NCBI GenBank assembly: GCA_036874045.1 | Contig: CM072339.1 | Coordinates: 19,289,501 to 19,353,500 of the forward strand | Reading direction: 5' to 3' | Length of the DNA: 64,000 nucleotides | DNA from: Cymodocea nodosa | Lineage: Eukaryota > Streptophyta > Magnoliopsida > Alismatales > Cymodoceaceae | Shown here: piece by piece, positions 36,452 to 49,989 of the stretch | Numbering within the stretch: position 1 is the stretch's first letter | Layout: each line of letters begins with the position of its first letter | Position numbers and translations under genes: made by a program | Notes under the pieces: model-generated | Seen by the model: only the letters and a program-made list of their open reading frames with translations | Database searches by the model: none | What the model was told of the DNA's origin: nothing

Positions 36452-38460
36452 TGTTTAGAATGAAAAAGTGCATAATATTAATGGTTAAATGATGGTTAAT
36501 TGCATAATATTTAGATTATAATGTGATAATTAAGCCATTATGTTATAATTGCACTATTATATGCTTTAATTAAAAAATTTGCTTAATTTTGGGGAATTAA
36601 TGTTAATTTAGTACATTTCTGAACTATCGGTAAGTTACAGGTTGTGAAATTCTTAAGTATTCGAATTTTCTGATATTTCGGACAGTTATGTTTAACATAC
36701 CGAACATGTATCAGATAGTTATATCTAAATTGCCGAACAGTTATGTTTTAAAAGAATATTTTATTATTTCCTAAAGTACACGTGTCGAAACCATAATGCA
36801 TGACTTAAGTAAACTTTCGGTGAGTTATTTGTAATTATCCGAAATACATCTGAGCATCGGATAGTTAAGTTTGTAACTATTCGAAATGCATCTGAGCATT
36901 AGAAAGTTAAGTTTGTAACTATCCGAAATGCATCTAGGCATTAGATAGTTAAGTTTGTAAGTATCTGAAATGCACCTGAGCATCAGATAGTTAAATTTAT
37001 ACACATGTTTTATAGTTAAATCAACGAAGCAAATCCGTTGAGTTATCTGTAACTCCACGGATTATTTATTTTCTAACATGCCACTGTAGTGGTTGTAGAA
37101 ACAGGACAGTTGGAAGGAAAAACCATGATCGCACGTATTGCATAGGGAAAAGAAAGCATCATCGTTGATATGAATGAAGGAAATTTAACCGACCATTCAA
37201 GCAGAAGCAGTTACCACTGAAGAAATATAAAAGAAAAGAAGAAAAAGAAGTAAAGGGTGTGATCGATGGGTATGACCAGTGTGTATAGAGGAGGAGCACC
37301 GAGTTTTCTATAGGTAGCGTCGACAATTCTCTGAAGTACCACACCAACTATCATCACCACCACCATAATCACTAACCATCGGAGGTCTGTGAGGATACTT
37401 TCCTGATGTCAGGTCGATTCCGAGCCAAACACAGTGCCTGACAACCACTGTGAGGGGTGATCGCGCTGCGGGAAGGGAAGCCATTTTCACCAAGCGCCGA
37501 CTCATATCTCAGGAGATAGTAAAGCTTCTAGCCTTGACTTCGGGTTGATGCCTGCATGCTGAAGAGGAGATCATCTTGCAATTCTGGACTTGCGATTCTA
37601 TAGGGAAAGGAGACAGAATTGTAAGTGGTTTAATTTTCTATGGTGTAATCACGTCGTATGTAGTGACAGAAGTATTTACTGCCAATTGAGATTACTTTAC
37701 ATTTCACCTTTCGTCCATTTCCATGTTCATATTAAAACAAAAATACCAAAAACAATTTATCTGTGTTTGTATTTTGTATTTGAGTGTTGTATTGTTTGTG
37801 TTGTATCGTGATTAATGTTATCTTTGTCAGTGTTGTGATTGATTTATGTTTATTTTAGTTTTACAGTTTACTGAAATTGGTTCATTCAAAAGACTTAAAG
37901 ATTTTAAATGTTACTGTTTGAATTATCTGAATGTTAGTATGCTTAATGATAAATCCAATGTTTACTAACATTAAAGAACTTAATTGATGTTATTTACAAT
38001 CTGTGAAACCGCCCAATGGTTGGTCGAATTCCTCTGTAAATAACAATATTAAAAAGGAAAGACAGGCTTGTGAAGTTAACTTAAGTCCACGATGTTAGTT
38101 CGTTGAATTAGCCATAACTCAATGAACTTGTCCGTTGAATTAACTGTAACTTAACAGAGGGCTTATTGAAGATATAAATTTGATTGTTAAAAATAGAACA
38201 GTTCTCAATTATTAAACAATTCTCTATGTGATCGACCTGTACTTGTACACTAATACAATAGACATTGTGTACTTGCAGTTAAAATACAAATTAGAAGTAA
38301 TATCTAATTTGTGTGAAAGGTTGTTTGTTTAATTCTAAAAAAGAATAAGCATAAAAATAAATTAACTAAGTAAAAATAGAAGTTAACAAATCCAAGTTTT
38401 TCTGGTGCGTTGTTGGAGATCCAAAACAAGTTTTTTGGTGTCGTGCTGGGTAATCAAACA
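36452..38460 (+). mobile_element. Solo LTR of the A/B family, TSD AGGTT
   Basis: 2009 bp from TGTTTAGAATG (36452) to GGGTAATCAAACA (38460), flanked by AGGTT at 36447-36451 and 38461-38465. The U3 has three tandem palindrome units at 36850-36990. The 3' end carries about 40 extra bases: the phrase TCTGGTGCGTTGTTGG is followed by a second, similar GGTGTCGTGCTGGG. TATA box at 37226-37233. It is in the orientation opposite to the solo LTR 0.8 kb upstream. Confidence 0.92.
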
Positions 38461-39109
38461 AGGTTACTATTAAAAGAAGAAGAATAAAGAGTAAGGAAAA
38501 AGTGAAAGATAATGATGTGTGTGCGAAGCTTTTTTAATGCAATTGCATGTCATTCTAGTGTTAGTTTAATGACTATTGATCACATCTATAGTAAAGAAGG
38601 GTAAAATTATGTTAGAAAATTATTAGATCTAAATTTACCAAATCAAACATATAATTATAGGAAAATATATTGTATGAGAAAATATATTGTCAGCTTATAT
38701 TTCTACAATTTTGTAACCTATTAAGAAAGGAGATAATAGTACATAATGGTAATAACATTACTATAAGGAGAAATTAATATCATTTTTGGTAATAGTTGGA
38801 TAAAATCAAAGATACAAAGTAATACAAGAAAGATTTTTTCATTCAAGTTATATTGTAAGTCATGTATTCTATAAGATGTTGAATAGTATACTTCGTTTAA
38901 GTCGATTACTTCTAGCTAAACATTCCTCGTCAACAAGTAAATGAATTTGTAATGATTTTTCCCATACTTTAAGGTAAACTACTATTACCATTTTTTTATT
39001 TTTTACAACATTGATCTAATTTACATAATGATTCTCTTATATATGTTAATAAGATATATAAAAGAAAATGGTGAATAGATGATACACATATAAAAGCAAC
39101 CATTTATGA

Positions 39110-39765
39110 GGAAGAAACAACAAAATTTAGAAATTGAAATGACAAATTGTTGCAAAATGTATTGATGACTTGTAATTTTGATATGAAATTTGTTTATATT
39201 TTTGTTAGATAGGAAAAATTTACCGCTAATGCTAGAGTACTTCAAGATGTAATATCTTGACCTAATGGGTTTCAAGTTTCACCTAGTAAGTATTTTTGAA
39301 AAAATTCTAATATAAGTTAAATTATATTTAGACTAATAGTTGTTTTAGTGTAGGTAAATTTTACTTAGTAGATGTTAGCTTTCCAAATTAGCTAGAATTT
39401 ATCTATCCATTTAGAGGTATTAGATATCATTTATCTAATTATAATATACCTTAACTTCCAATAAATGCTATAGAAAATTTCAATTATAAACATTTATAAT
39501 TAAGGACAATGATCAATTGTACATTTAAAGTTGTGAGACATCATTTTGTAATTTTATGTAATTATATGATATTTTCATATGAAACTTAGGTAAAGATTAT
39601 GCATGCATGTTTTTTACTTTATAATTTTATTTGTAAAGTAGATAAAAAAAATTTATTTGAAGAATTTCAAGATGAGTTGGAAAATTTTGTAGGTCATGAC
39701 CATGAATAAATTTATAAAAATATGGATGAAGAAGTTGAAAGAGCAACTACATTTAGATTAAGTTA
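39110..39765 (+). pseudogene. PIF/Harbinger transposase fragment, decayed
   Basis: Recognisable Harbinger/ALP1-like blocks in order: CNFDMKF (first catalytic Asp region), NARVLQD followed by a broken PNGF, FLVD (second Asp), PFRGIRYHLS, and a region equivalent to the IERTFG block that here reads INCTFK, so the catalytic Glu has become Asn. Then comes an ACFLLYNFI-like end. Stops and a frame change occur throughout. It is not a host gene. Confidence 0.75.
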
Positions 39766-39769
39766 ATAA

Positions 39770-40700
39770 TAAAATAAAGAAATAGCTGATGACATACATA
39801 ACTAAATGATGTTATTTATGTAAGAAAAACATAATGTATCATGTATTATCAGAAAGATATAAATATTATTAGCTTATGAATTTTTTCATAAACTTGTCAA
39901 AAATATAAATACTTTTATGTTATTCAATTTATATTTTATTACATATTGTTACTTTTTGTCATTTTTTGAATTATACATAAATACTTATATTTTCTGTTGA
40001 TTTTTTATAAATTTTGTTTGTAACTTTCATTTTCATTACTTTTGAAACTTTCTTTTTATTACTTTTTAAGCATACAAACAGATCTAAGTAACAATGTAGT
40101 TAATTGAAGGTAATTAGAAAAATAAGTTGTAGGCGGTGTAGGGATAATTGATTGTAGATACATATTAGATATAATAACTAATAAGTTGAAATGTCTACTC
40201 GTCTAAAAACTCTAAATTATACTTGAAATTCTAAAAGTAAATGGTTGAATTGATACATAAACTTTAAAAGGCATTGTTCACCATTCAGCTTAAAAACATT
40301 TAATTGATGGTCAATTAATCATCTACTTCAGATGACATAACTAACAGTGACACGGTCAATAATAAGTGAAATGTAATGTCAAAAGTACGACATATGGGTT
40401 GAAATTACGTTAGGTGGATACAACATAATTACATTGTGTGTCAATTCAACATAAGCCATTAGGTTCAACCTGATTTATTTAATAATTATATTGAAAAAAA
40501 ATTAACAAAATTTGAATTTTCATTTAAAAAAAATTAAAAGAAATCAAAATAAAGTGATCTCAACTCTACTTGCCTCACAGATAAAAATTCAAAATCTGAA
40601 AACCGAAATGAAATCCGAACGCTATATTTTCTCGCACAAATGCCCCTAAAATGTCCTTTTAATTACAAGGTAATCCCTAAATAAACTTGAGGGCCCTTCC
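39770..40700. other. Intergenic DNA and upstream region of eIF(iso)4G
   Basis: AT-rich with no gene. From about 40660 the base composition rises sharply into the eIF(iso)4G leader. No ATG occurs between about 40660 and the chosen start at 40842. Confidence 0.5.
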
Positions 40701-40841
40701 ACTCCCGACCTCCAACTCTGATCCATTCCGTTGTCCTCCTCTCCCCGGAAATCTACTCTGATCGCACCCCGGACCTTCCGATTCCTCAGCAGTCCCCACC
40801 AGGAAAGAACTGAAGGCGTCGTTGGGAATTCAGAAGAAGTC

Positions 40842-43800
40842 ATGCAGTTTGATCAGACGGTGCTAAGCTTGAGGCCCGGCGGCGGCGGCGGCGCACGTAG
40901 CGGAAGCAGGCTCTTCCCCCAAAGGGTCGAGCCTTCCGGCCTCGTTAGCTCCCCTGATCCCACTGCCGTCCGACCGCATGGTGGGGCGCAGCTCAAGGTA
41001 GGGATTTTTGACGTTGGTTTGTCCTGGTTGGTTGGATCTGGGGCTTCTGTTTTGTGTTGGATGTGGGTAGTTTTGGTGTCGCTGACTTTCGGTTTCAACG
41101 CAGTTTGGTTTGATGGATTTTATTTGCGAGATGTGATTAGTATTGGGTTTCTGCAAAAGTTTTTCTTTGGTAGTAAATTATGTTCCATAGGTAGTAGTGA
41201 ATTATGTTCCATATGTTCGCTCAACAAATCTGTAAATTCTGCATCGAAAACAACGTTCTTAGTTTATTATTATTGGGCTAGTTTTCGGTCGGGTATCAAT
41301 AGCGTGGACCTTTTTATGATATAGATAACGCATTCTATAATCTGAAAAGCCGAATAGCAGATTCTTTGAAGTGATATTGATATGTAGGTGAGAACGGTTT
41401 TGATGCCTTTGTTTGTTGGAATGTCCACCCAAATCCAAGTACAGAGTTTATTTAAAGTATCATCCTCATTAAGTACAGGTCTAAAAACATTCTATTGCTG
41501 GTTGGAAGTTTCTTCCCTGGGTTATATCTGTCTTTGTAAATGATTATAATATGGAAATAAAAGGTAGCTTGCATTTATTCGAAGTTTGGAACCTTAATTT
41601 GTTTTCTTTGAGTTATGTTGTATTCTAAAATATAAGGTTTTCCAGTTTTTGTTTATTTCATGCCATTATTGGTTTTGCTGATTATTATTGATTGTTAGTT
41701 ATAACACTGAAACAAATTTTGTATTTAATATATGTTTACTATGGTAATTGAGTTTGTATTTTTCATTTGAGATATACCTTGTGTACATATGTAACTTTTC
41801 TGACTTAACGTTCTAACTATATTTTCCTTGGACAGAGTGGTGACTTGCGATTTGATAGTCATGAGCGAATTCAGTACACAAGAGATAGACTCCTAGAACT
41901 CCGAGAGGTACTAAATTTGTTGCACTCGTTTCTTCTATGCATGATCTGTGATATATAAGTTGATTATTCTGATAGATTTGCGAACGTCCATGTTTGGCAG
42001 CAAGAATATGTAAAAAAGTAAATTTTGGATAAAACACATCCAGTCTGGGACGTTGCTCTTTATGAATGGAGAGTGCATTCATATTGGCTACCTCACAAGT
42101 AGTCCTCGTTTGGTAACCAAGGGCTTCTGCTATTGTAGCAGGAGCTACTACAGTACCAGGAACCTAAAGAGTTATTGTTTAGCAGCTCTTGAAAACTTCT
42201 TTGTGAACAGTTTTTCCAGGAGCTGGAGCTTCCAAGAGTTGGAGTTTAGATATATTTGGTAGAATGAGTTCCTTGAGGTGTGTGCAAGAGCAACTCCAGC
42301 AGCTGAAGCTCCAAACAAATGCACCTGTAGTTTTAAGACATTGATCGTTGGTTGTTGTCATTTTTTTAATTTTTTAACTTTCAAGGAACCGTTTGTTGGA
42401 TAAGACATCCATTCCATTTTCTAAGCATATTTCTATGATATTACCCTTCAAGCTGATTGTGATGTCTGTGTTTTGTTAAATCTTCTTGTTTATTCTTTAG
42501 GGACTATTGACTGCACCCTGTAGCTTTTCAATTTGTGCGAAAATTATAGAAAAATAATGTTCAACATTTCAACTGATGACCCACTTTTTTCTTTTGTTCC
42601 TTACTATATACTGCAATCCGGTTAGCATGTAAAATTTCTTTATGATAGCTGTCTACTGAGATGGTGGGAGTCTTGGCATGCTGGAAGTTTTGTATACTGG
42701 GTTTTCCTCCTTTTTGACAGTTGAATCATGTGTTATGCTCTAGACAAGGTTCATTATTCACATAAGAAAATGTCTTTACTTTATTTGTCATGGAGACATC
42801 CTATGAATTTCATCTCTTTTGTAGCTATACAAGCTTTTTAATTGAGTAGCTACTAAATTTGTATGATTTAATGATGCCATTTTACATCTGAATATGATTG
42901 TGATCCACAGGTTATTGATGTGCCTGGTGATATCTTAAAAATAAAAGGGGATGCTGAAGCTGAGTTTATCAGTGTTGATCAGAGTTGGGGACGAAGTGAT
43001 GCTGCTGTAAGATTCTTACCCTGTCATTTGCTTTTGCTTTTCCTTTTTGACATCAGACACAAATATTGTCATGCTTTGCATGTTTTTATTCATTCTTTTA
43101 TTTGTTGGTTGCATTTTATTTTTGCTATTCTTGACATCTACTATGTACTTTTTAGTTGCAAGGTCAAACACAAGGTCGTTATGTTGAACCTGATAACCGT
43201 GATTGGCGTGGACGATCAGGACAAATCACACCTATTCAAGAGGAGAGGTCCTGGGAAACATTGAGAGATAATAAAGCTTCAGCTTCAAGACAATCAGTGT
43301 ACAACCAATCTAACTGGCAGGATCAGGTGAATACACATTTTTTGTGAAGGTTTTAACCATCAGAAGTGTTTACTTATGATAAGTAATTAATATTTTTTAT
43401 CATCTAAAATCTTATTTATTACTGTAGTTCTTTCATGGCATGATAAATGATTAAAGAAAGTTTACAAGCATACCCTTTTTCATTGAAGATTCTCATACAT
43501 ATTTCTAGTAAGGAATCCAACTTTAACACATGGTGAATTTTGCCGACTAGTGTAAAGTTTTTAATAATAGAAAGTCTGATGTTTTGACCAAGCTTTGAAT
43601 GAAATTTCACACTATGTTGTGCATGTTGGTGAAAGTCATGTGTTTTTTGTATTACTTAAGTTTGCATTATTTTTCCCAAAATCAAAATTTTCATTGATTT
43701 CTTGCAACCAAAGTGTCCAGCAACCCTTTTCTTCTTAAGCCTTGAATAGCCAAGAATCCAACAATTGTTTTTCCTTCTAGGTTTGTTTACCTCTTTTACA

Positions 43801-46800
43801 TTCCAACAAGTAGCTTCTTGATTTCATACCTTTGACAACACTTCTCTTCTTTATTGGATTTTTTTTTTTCAAATATTAATGTAGATATTTCTTGTTTCTC
43901 TCTCTATTGCTTTTTAAGTAAGTATAATGTCTTAATGCTTGGGTGGTTCTAGTATTATTTTTTGTTTTTGGGACACACTTTTTGTATTTTAAACATTTTC
44001 TTCTATTTTATCACGAGCAATCCAACACAAGGTAAGCTGGTAAGATATCTTTTATAGTATTATGCTAATATATTTGTGTTTATATAAGACATAATTCTGC
44101 TTGAATTTAATAATTTTAACTTTTCAAGTAAATATTCTTATGGATTAATGTTGATCGATGATAATATTATTAAATTTAGCTTCACAATTTGGACTTAGGA
44201 TAACAAAGAACAAGTTTGTAAACAACCTTCACAACTGCCTTTATAATGATCTCTCTACTAGCCATTTTAGCAACCACAATAGTATCACATACCCATTGCC
44301 TTAATTCATAAGTATCTACTAGATACTTAATCCAATGTAGATATTTCATCGAATATAGGATTTATCATACTCATATGCCATGGGGGATTTGTGTTGCAAA
44401 GAGAATAAATGATTTGCCAAGAAATATTTAGACCACACATAACCCAGTGGCAATAAGATGGAGAATTTGTGCAAGTCATTGTACATGTTAGGTTAGTGTT
44501 GTTTTTTTACATTTGTCATGCATTTTTAACATGTTGGAAAAATAGTTTCGTGTGTATATTATTCTTTTAATGTCATACAGTTATGAAAATTAACTTTAAT
44601 TATGCCTTGATGTGCGTTATTACTTAATTTAGCTTTTATTTAAATTTCAAACTAAAATTCTTAGATTTTTGTTTGTTTCCATGCACTCTGTGTTTCACTA
44701 AACTTCCATTGAAATTTCCATTTTTTTCTGTTAGACTGAAGTTTGACCTGAAATTGAAGTTTAATTCATTGATTCCTATGTATATTATCAATTTTGATTT
44801 GTGTCTATGTAATTCAGTTTTTTGAAGTGATGTTCAGTAATAATTTGAGAAACAAACCATGGCTGACCATTCTGATCTCATGTTTATGCCATGTTGGTAG
44901 AAGCAAAACGAATATCCTATATTTTGTCTTAAATTTGTGTTAATAACTTGCAAAGCATCATTTAACACTCTAATCACGTTAATGGCTTGTTTTTTGATAC
45001 TTAGAATGCTAATATGTGAATTCTATTCATTAATTCATCAACTTTTCTGTATTCCATAATGGATATTTTTGTGATATATTGTATGCTTAGGTAATGAATT
45101 TTAAAGGCATGCAAATGTGTATTGTTTGCTCGAATTAATGGAATTTCAAGTAGAAAAGCAAGTTCTTAGTGGACCATGGTACCATATATTCATGATGTTC
45201 AATACTCTTCCTATTTTGAAACTTGAAAGGATTGATGTTTGTTGGAACACAAGAAAGAGGTGGAAGTTGTATATTCATTTATAAGCAAATAAGACTTTTA
45301 TATATAAAGGTTACATAGATGTAAGGCTAAACCTACTTACAACACAAATCCCTAATTTTTTTTTTTCTCTAACACTCCCCCTTGAGTTAGAACATTCAGC
45401 TTTTAACATACTCATATATAAGCAAACTAAAACAAAATAAATAAAGAGATACATGGTAGACAAATATAATAAGAAGTAGCAACAATATCGTGCAAGTAAG
45501 AAAAATAACCAAACTTTTGTTGACAATACTAAAGCAGGTGTAGATATTAATACGTTGTTGACATTATTAGACATAGTCAACATACATGCACCTATACATA
45601 CAAAAAAACTTGCACACATGTTTCTACATTGCAAACATCATCAATCGTCTAATAAAAATTTGAGATATTTCATGAACTCCAAATCTTGTGGAAAACACTT
45701 AAACTTTGATAAGGCAACACTACTACAACGTTGATACTCACATGAGAAAAGAAGATTGGTGATTGATAATGAAGTATTAAACCTTTTTTTTGCCTTTTTT
45801 ATGTCCTTATTTTGTTTTAACTTCCATAATATGCTTCTCCTTCTCCCCCTTTGTTGGCAAGTCATTTGCCTGCAACACTAATGGGTGCAAGTGGCAATAG
45901 CAGTGACATTGATGAAGGTAGCAAAGCCAATAGATAGAAAATTAGGAGCCATCAGGGGTGTGTGGCGACAATAGGGGAGGTTTTCTAAAGAGGTCAACAA
46001 TAGACAATAGGAGAAAACCACGACTTAGAGAGAAGTGGAAAATCTTGACCAAGATCTGAACTGGAATATCACCTAGGAGGGGAAAGGGTAGGCTTGGAAG
46101 TTTAGTCTAGAGAGATGGAATGGTTTCTAGATAGAGAAGGGGTTGATGAAGAGGGTTGGGAAAACCTAGTGTTGGTGTAGATGGAAGAAAGGGGAGGAAG
46201 AAGATGTGAGAATGGATGGACCGATTGAAGCCTCTATTCAGTAGTGGAAATGGGTGGCACAAGTGCGGATGGTGGTGGCTGGAAGTGCTAGAGTGGATAG
46301 TGGTTTGAGCAAATAGCTTGGATGGTGGTGGTGGTGGTTGGATTGGGAAGAGGGTGACCATTAAGGTTTTTTTCTTCCTTATCTTGATTGCTCACACTGA
46401 GTCTCAAAATTTAAGTTCTGATACAATGTTGAAACATAAGAAAGAGGTGGAAATTGTATATTTGTTCATAAATAAATAAGTTCTCTATATATAAAGATTA
46501 CATAAAGAAAACAAAAACACTATAAGCAACGTGAGATTAAACCCACTTGTAACACAAAACCTTAATATATTCTTTTACTCTAACAATATCTGACATGGAA
46601 GTATCTTTCAAAATTGGAACTGTTGTCATTGTGAATGAAAGTTTTCCATTTTTTAAATTTTTGATTTCTTTTTTCACTTGATTTCATATTGACAGCCTGC
46701 TTGCACAACTTTGAAATAATATGGTAAGAAAGGGATGAAACTAATATTGTTTCCTTTGAATGGTATATTTCTTGAACATTGGACACAAACACTGGTGTAT

Positions 46801-49800
46801 TCTGTAATATAGAGTTTTGTTCTTGACTAATTACAGGTTTTTAAAATCATTAGGAAACACTTAGGGTGTGTTTGGTAATTTTTTTTTGGCCTAGCCTTTT
46901 TTAGTAAGCTTGAGATTTCAAAATGGCTGCATGTAACAATGGAAGGAAAGTATGTTTGTTGACAATGTGGTATATTTATCCATTTAGTAATAATTTTCAA
47001 CTTAACAATGCATATAAAAAATGTTGGTCCAATGAAAATTAAGTTCCTACCCATCCAGGATTATTAAAGGGTTGCATTGTACAACCTGTATGATTAAGTG
47101 AATTGATACATGAATCCTTGCTGTCCAAATGCACTTTGTTTCAACAGTTACAAGTACCATCTTGAAGTAGTTCAACTTTGGTTCACTTTTTTCTTTTCTG
47201 CCAAGTGCAAATCGATAGAGCTGATTAGGGAGAAAAATGGCGATCAGCCTTCTGTTACCAAGTTACATATATATAGGCTTAGGGCCTTACATGGATATCC
47301 ATTTATCCATCTACACCAATACACATAAATAGAAATGTATATCTAACAAATACTGAGATTAACATGAACTTCCATAATAAATCGTGTTACAGGGTGAAAA
47401 TGGCTTGTATGTCACAACTTCTTCAAAATTGTTCATGGTGGTTTGGCCGGCTATTTAGGAGTGCTTTCTATGATATTAGTTTAGCATGCCACAATCTTGT
47501 ATTTTCGGTATTAGTTCTCTGATATGGGCCTTTTTACGGGAATCAGGTAGGACCTGCACCTACACTCCTTAAAGCTGAAGTGCCATGGTCTGCTCAAAGA
47601 GGCCAAATTTCAGAGAAAGATCGTGTTTTGAAAACAGTGAAAGGGTAATTACCATTTAATTCTGAGCCACAAAACAATTTATGCTTGTTTTCTGTTAGAG
47701 TAGTTTCTGTTGGTTCTCGTGCATTTTTCTTTCTGGTGTGGGGTCTTGCTTTTCTGTTTTTCATTATAAGTTGCAATTGGTTTTTCATACTCTCTTTTTT
47801 CTTCTCAAAGTTGTCTTTTTACATATTTTGTATGTTTTTCTCATGCATTATTTTTTTTGACTTGTACAGTATATTAAACAAGCTGACACCTGAAAAATTT
47901 GATCTTCTTAAGGGTCAATTAATTGACTCTGGTATAACAACACCAGATATTTTGAAGGTTGGCATTTTTATACTATTCATACTTTTTTGATTTCCTTAAC
48001 AATAAGTTTGTTGTGTAATGGGTTGCTTTCTTTTGAATTTCAATGGTGATCTAGGACATTATCTTACTGATATTTGACAAGGCGGTTCTAGAGCCTACTT
48101 TTTGCCCAATGTATGCTCAACTTTGTTCTGATCTCAATGAAAAGCTACCTCCATTCCCTTCCGAGGAAGCTGGTGGGAAAGAAATTACTTTCAAGAGAAT
48201 TCTTCTAAATAATTGTCAGGGAGCATTTGAAGGTGCAGATTCTCTGAGGCAAGAAATTAGAAAAATGACTGCTCCTGAGCAGGAAATGGGTAGAAGAGAT
48301 AAAGAAAGGATCATGAAACTCCGTACACTTGGAAATATCCGCCTTATTGGAGAGCTGTTAAAGCAGAAGATGGTGCCAGAAAAAATTGTCCATCATATTG
48401 TTCAGGTTACAATAACAAGTCATTTCTTTTTTATCCATTATCATTTCATTCACAATTGATTTTGTCCATAAGTGGGTAATTAACTCCCGAAACAGGAATT
48501 GCTTGGTCCTGACAACACTACGTGCCCTGAAGAGGAAAATGTAGAAGCCACCTGCCAGTTTTTCAGAACAATCGGTAAGCAGCTGGATGAAAACCCTAAA
48601 TCATGCAAAATTAATGATCTCTACTTTGCTCGCCTTAAGGAGCTGACAAAGAATACCAAGCTAGCACCAAGGCTGAGGTTTATGGTTCAAGATATCCTTG
48701 ACCTTCGTGCAAAAAAATGGGTCCCTCGCCGTGAGGAGGTGAGTGGTTTTAAGTTGGAAAATATATATGATCAAAGTCAGAATATATTCTTTGATAAGTA
48801 CCCAGTAATGCATGAGAACATTTGATTTTACATGGTCTTTCGCCATCCAATTTGGCTGATAATTCTCATCTGCCTCACTTAAATCTTTGTCTACCTTTTA
48901 GCAACAATAGATAACACACTAAAGTAGTCATTTTTTGAAGGACGTCTCAAAAACTCGTTTCTGCTTTTCTAATCTTTTATATTACAGATCAAAGCCAAAA
49001 CTATAACTGAAATTCATGATGAGGCTGCAAAGAATCTTGGTCTTTCACCTGGAGCGATTGCAAGCATGCGCAATGGCCGTGGAGGTAGTGCATTAGGGAA
49101 CACTGGGCACATACATATTGGCAAACCTACTGGAGGCATGATGCCAGGAATGCCTGGAATGAGAAGGATGCCAGGCATGCCTGGACTAGATGATGACAGT
49201 TGGGAGATTCCTCGATCAAGATCTATGCCCAAGGGTGATCGATCCCAGAGCAGTTTAATTAACAGATCATCAACCATCAATCCACGTCTGTTACCTCAAG
49301 GGAGCAGGGGTCTGATGCCAGGTAAGACCAGTGCATTGTTGCAGGATGCTGGAGCTCCAGTCACAAGGTCTGGGTTGGTGGAGCAACCTGCACCTCAGGG
49401 AATTGGCTCAAAACCACCTGGTCCTGCAGCACCAGTTCTTGCAACGCCAGAGGATCCAACTTCTGCTTCGAAGTTAAATATTGTCCAGTTGCAGAAGAAA
49501 ACCGTCTCTCTTTTAAAGGAGTATTTCTCCGTTAGAGATCTTAATGAAGCACGTCTATGTATTGAGGAACTAAAGAGCCCAGACTTCCACCCGGAAGTTG
49601 TTAAAGAAGCCATCAACCTTGCATTGGAGGAAAACCCACGAAGCCTTGATTCTCTAGTGGAGCTGCTGAGCTTCCTTTTCAGCTCGAAATTACTTACAGC
49701 AAGGGATATAGGTACGGGGTGTCTTCTGTACGGGTCCATGCTGGACGATATTGCCATCGATCTGCCTCTTGCACCAACCAATTTTGGCACTATTGTTGGT

Positions 49801-49989
49801 AAGATGACTCTCGTCGGTACGGTCCGTTTCAAGGTTGTCGAAGAGATCTTGAAGAAGGTGGAGGATTCCAAGTGCGGAAAGACCTTTTTGAATTCTGCAA
49901 TGCAAGTGTTGCAGGCAAGCTCATCAGGCCAACAAATAATCAGCGCTCATGCTTCTGAAATAAAGACCTGCGAAGGTCTCTTGTCTTAG
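40842..49989 (+). CDS. EIFISO4G: Eukaryotic translation initiation factor eIF(iso)4G
   Basis: Nine exons: 40842-40997, 41836-41907, 42911-43006, 43156-43326, 47547-47644, 47870-47957, 48055-48405, 48496-48738, 48988-49989. All are GT-AG and in phase, giving 758 residues, close to known plant eIF(iso)4G. It is the scaffold that joins cap-binding eIF(iso)4E to eIF4A and eIF3. Domains: eIF4E-binding motif YTRDRLL (residues 66-72, exon 2), MIF4G HEAT domain about 190-425 ([19 protein letters not shown] at its start), a flexible Gly/Met/Pro-rich linker about 450-590, and MA3 about 595-715. Exon 1 has a GGC repeat coding five Gly. The short N-terminus separates it from full-length eIF4G. Intron 4 is 4220 bp and holds an antisense LTR element. 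No stop or missing key residue seen. Confidence 0.96.
42103..42317. repeat. Candidate MITE in eIF(iso)4G intron 2
   Basis: The ends form an imperfect inverted repeat: GTTTGG...GCTTCTGCT...GCAGGAGC near 42109-42150 faces the complement of CTCCAGCAGCTGAAGCTCC and CAAAC near 42290-42316. Its GC is higher than that of the surrounding intron. No clear target duplication is visible. Confidence 0.35.
45240..46585 (-). mobile_element. Small non-autonomous copia-type LTR element (TRIM-like) in eIF(iso)4G intron 4
   Basis: Two direct repeats of 135 bp (45240-45374) and 159 bp (46427-46585) have TG...CA ends. On the minus strand the element reads: 5' LTR starting TGTTAGAG at 46585; next to it TTGTATCAGAAC (46426-46415), close to the initiator-Met tRNA site TGGTATCAGAGC; about 1 kb without coding capacity; the polypurine tract CAAGGGGGAG; and the 3' LTR at 45374. 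Both primer signals are in the right place, so the call is solid. It lies antisense to the host gene. The 5-bp flanks (ATGTT, ATATC) do not match, so no target duplication is preserved. Confidence 0.82.

Noticed and set aside
46865..46890. GGGTGTGTTTGGTAA as a MITE end in eIF(iso)4G intron 4
   Set aside because: No matching inverted end was found downstream.
49395..49871. 158-codon minus-strand frame
   Set aside because: Antisense shadow of the MA3-coding exon of eIF(iso)4G.
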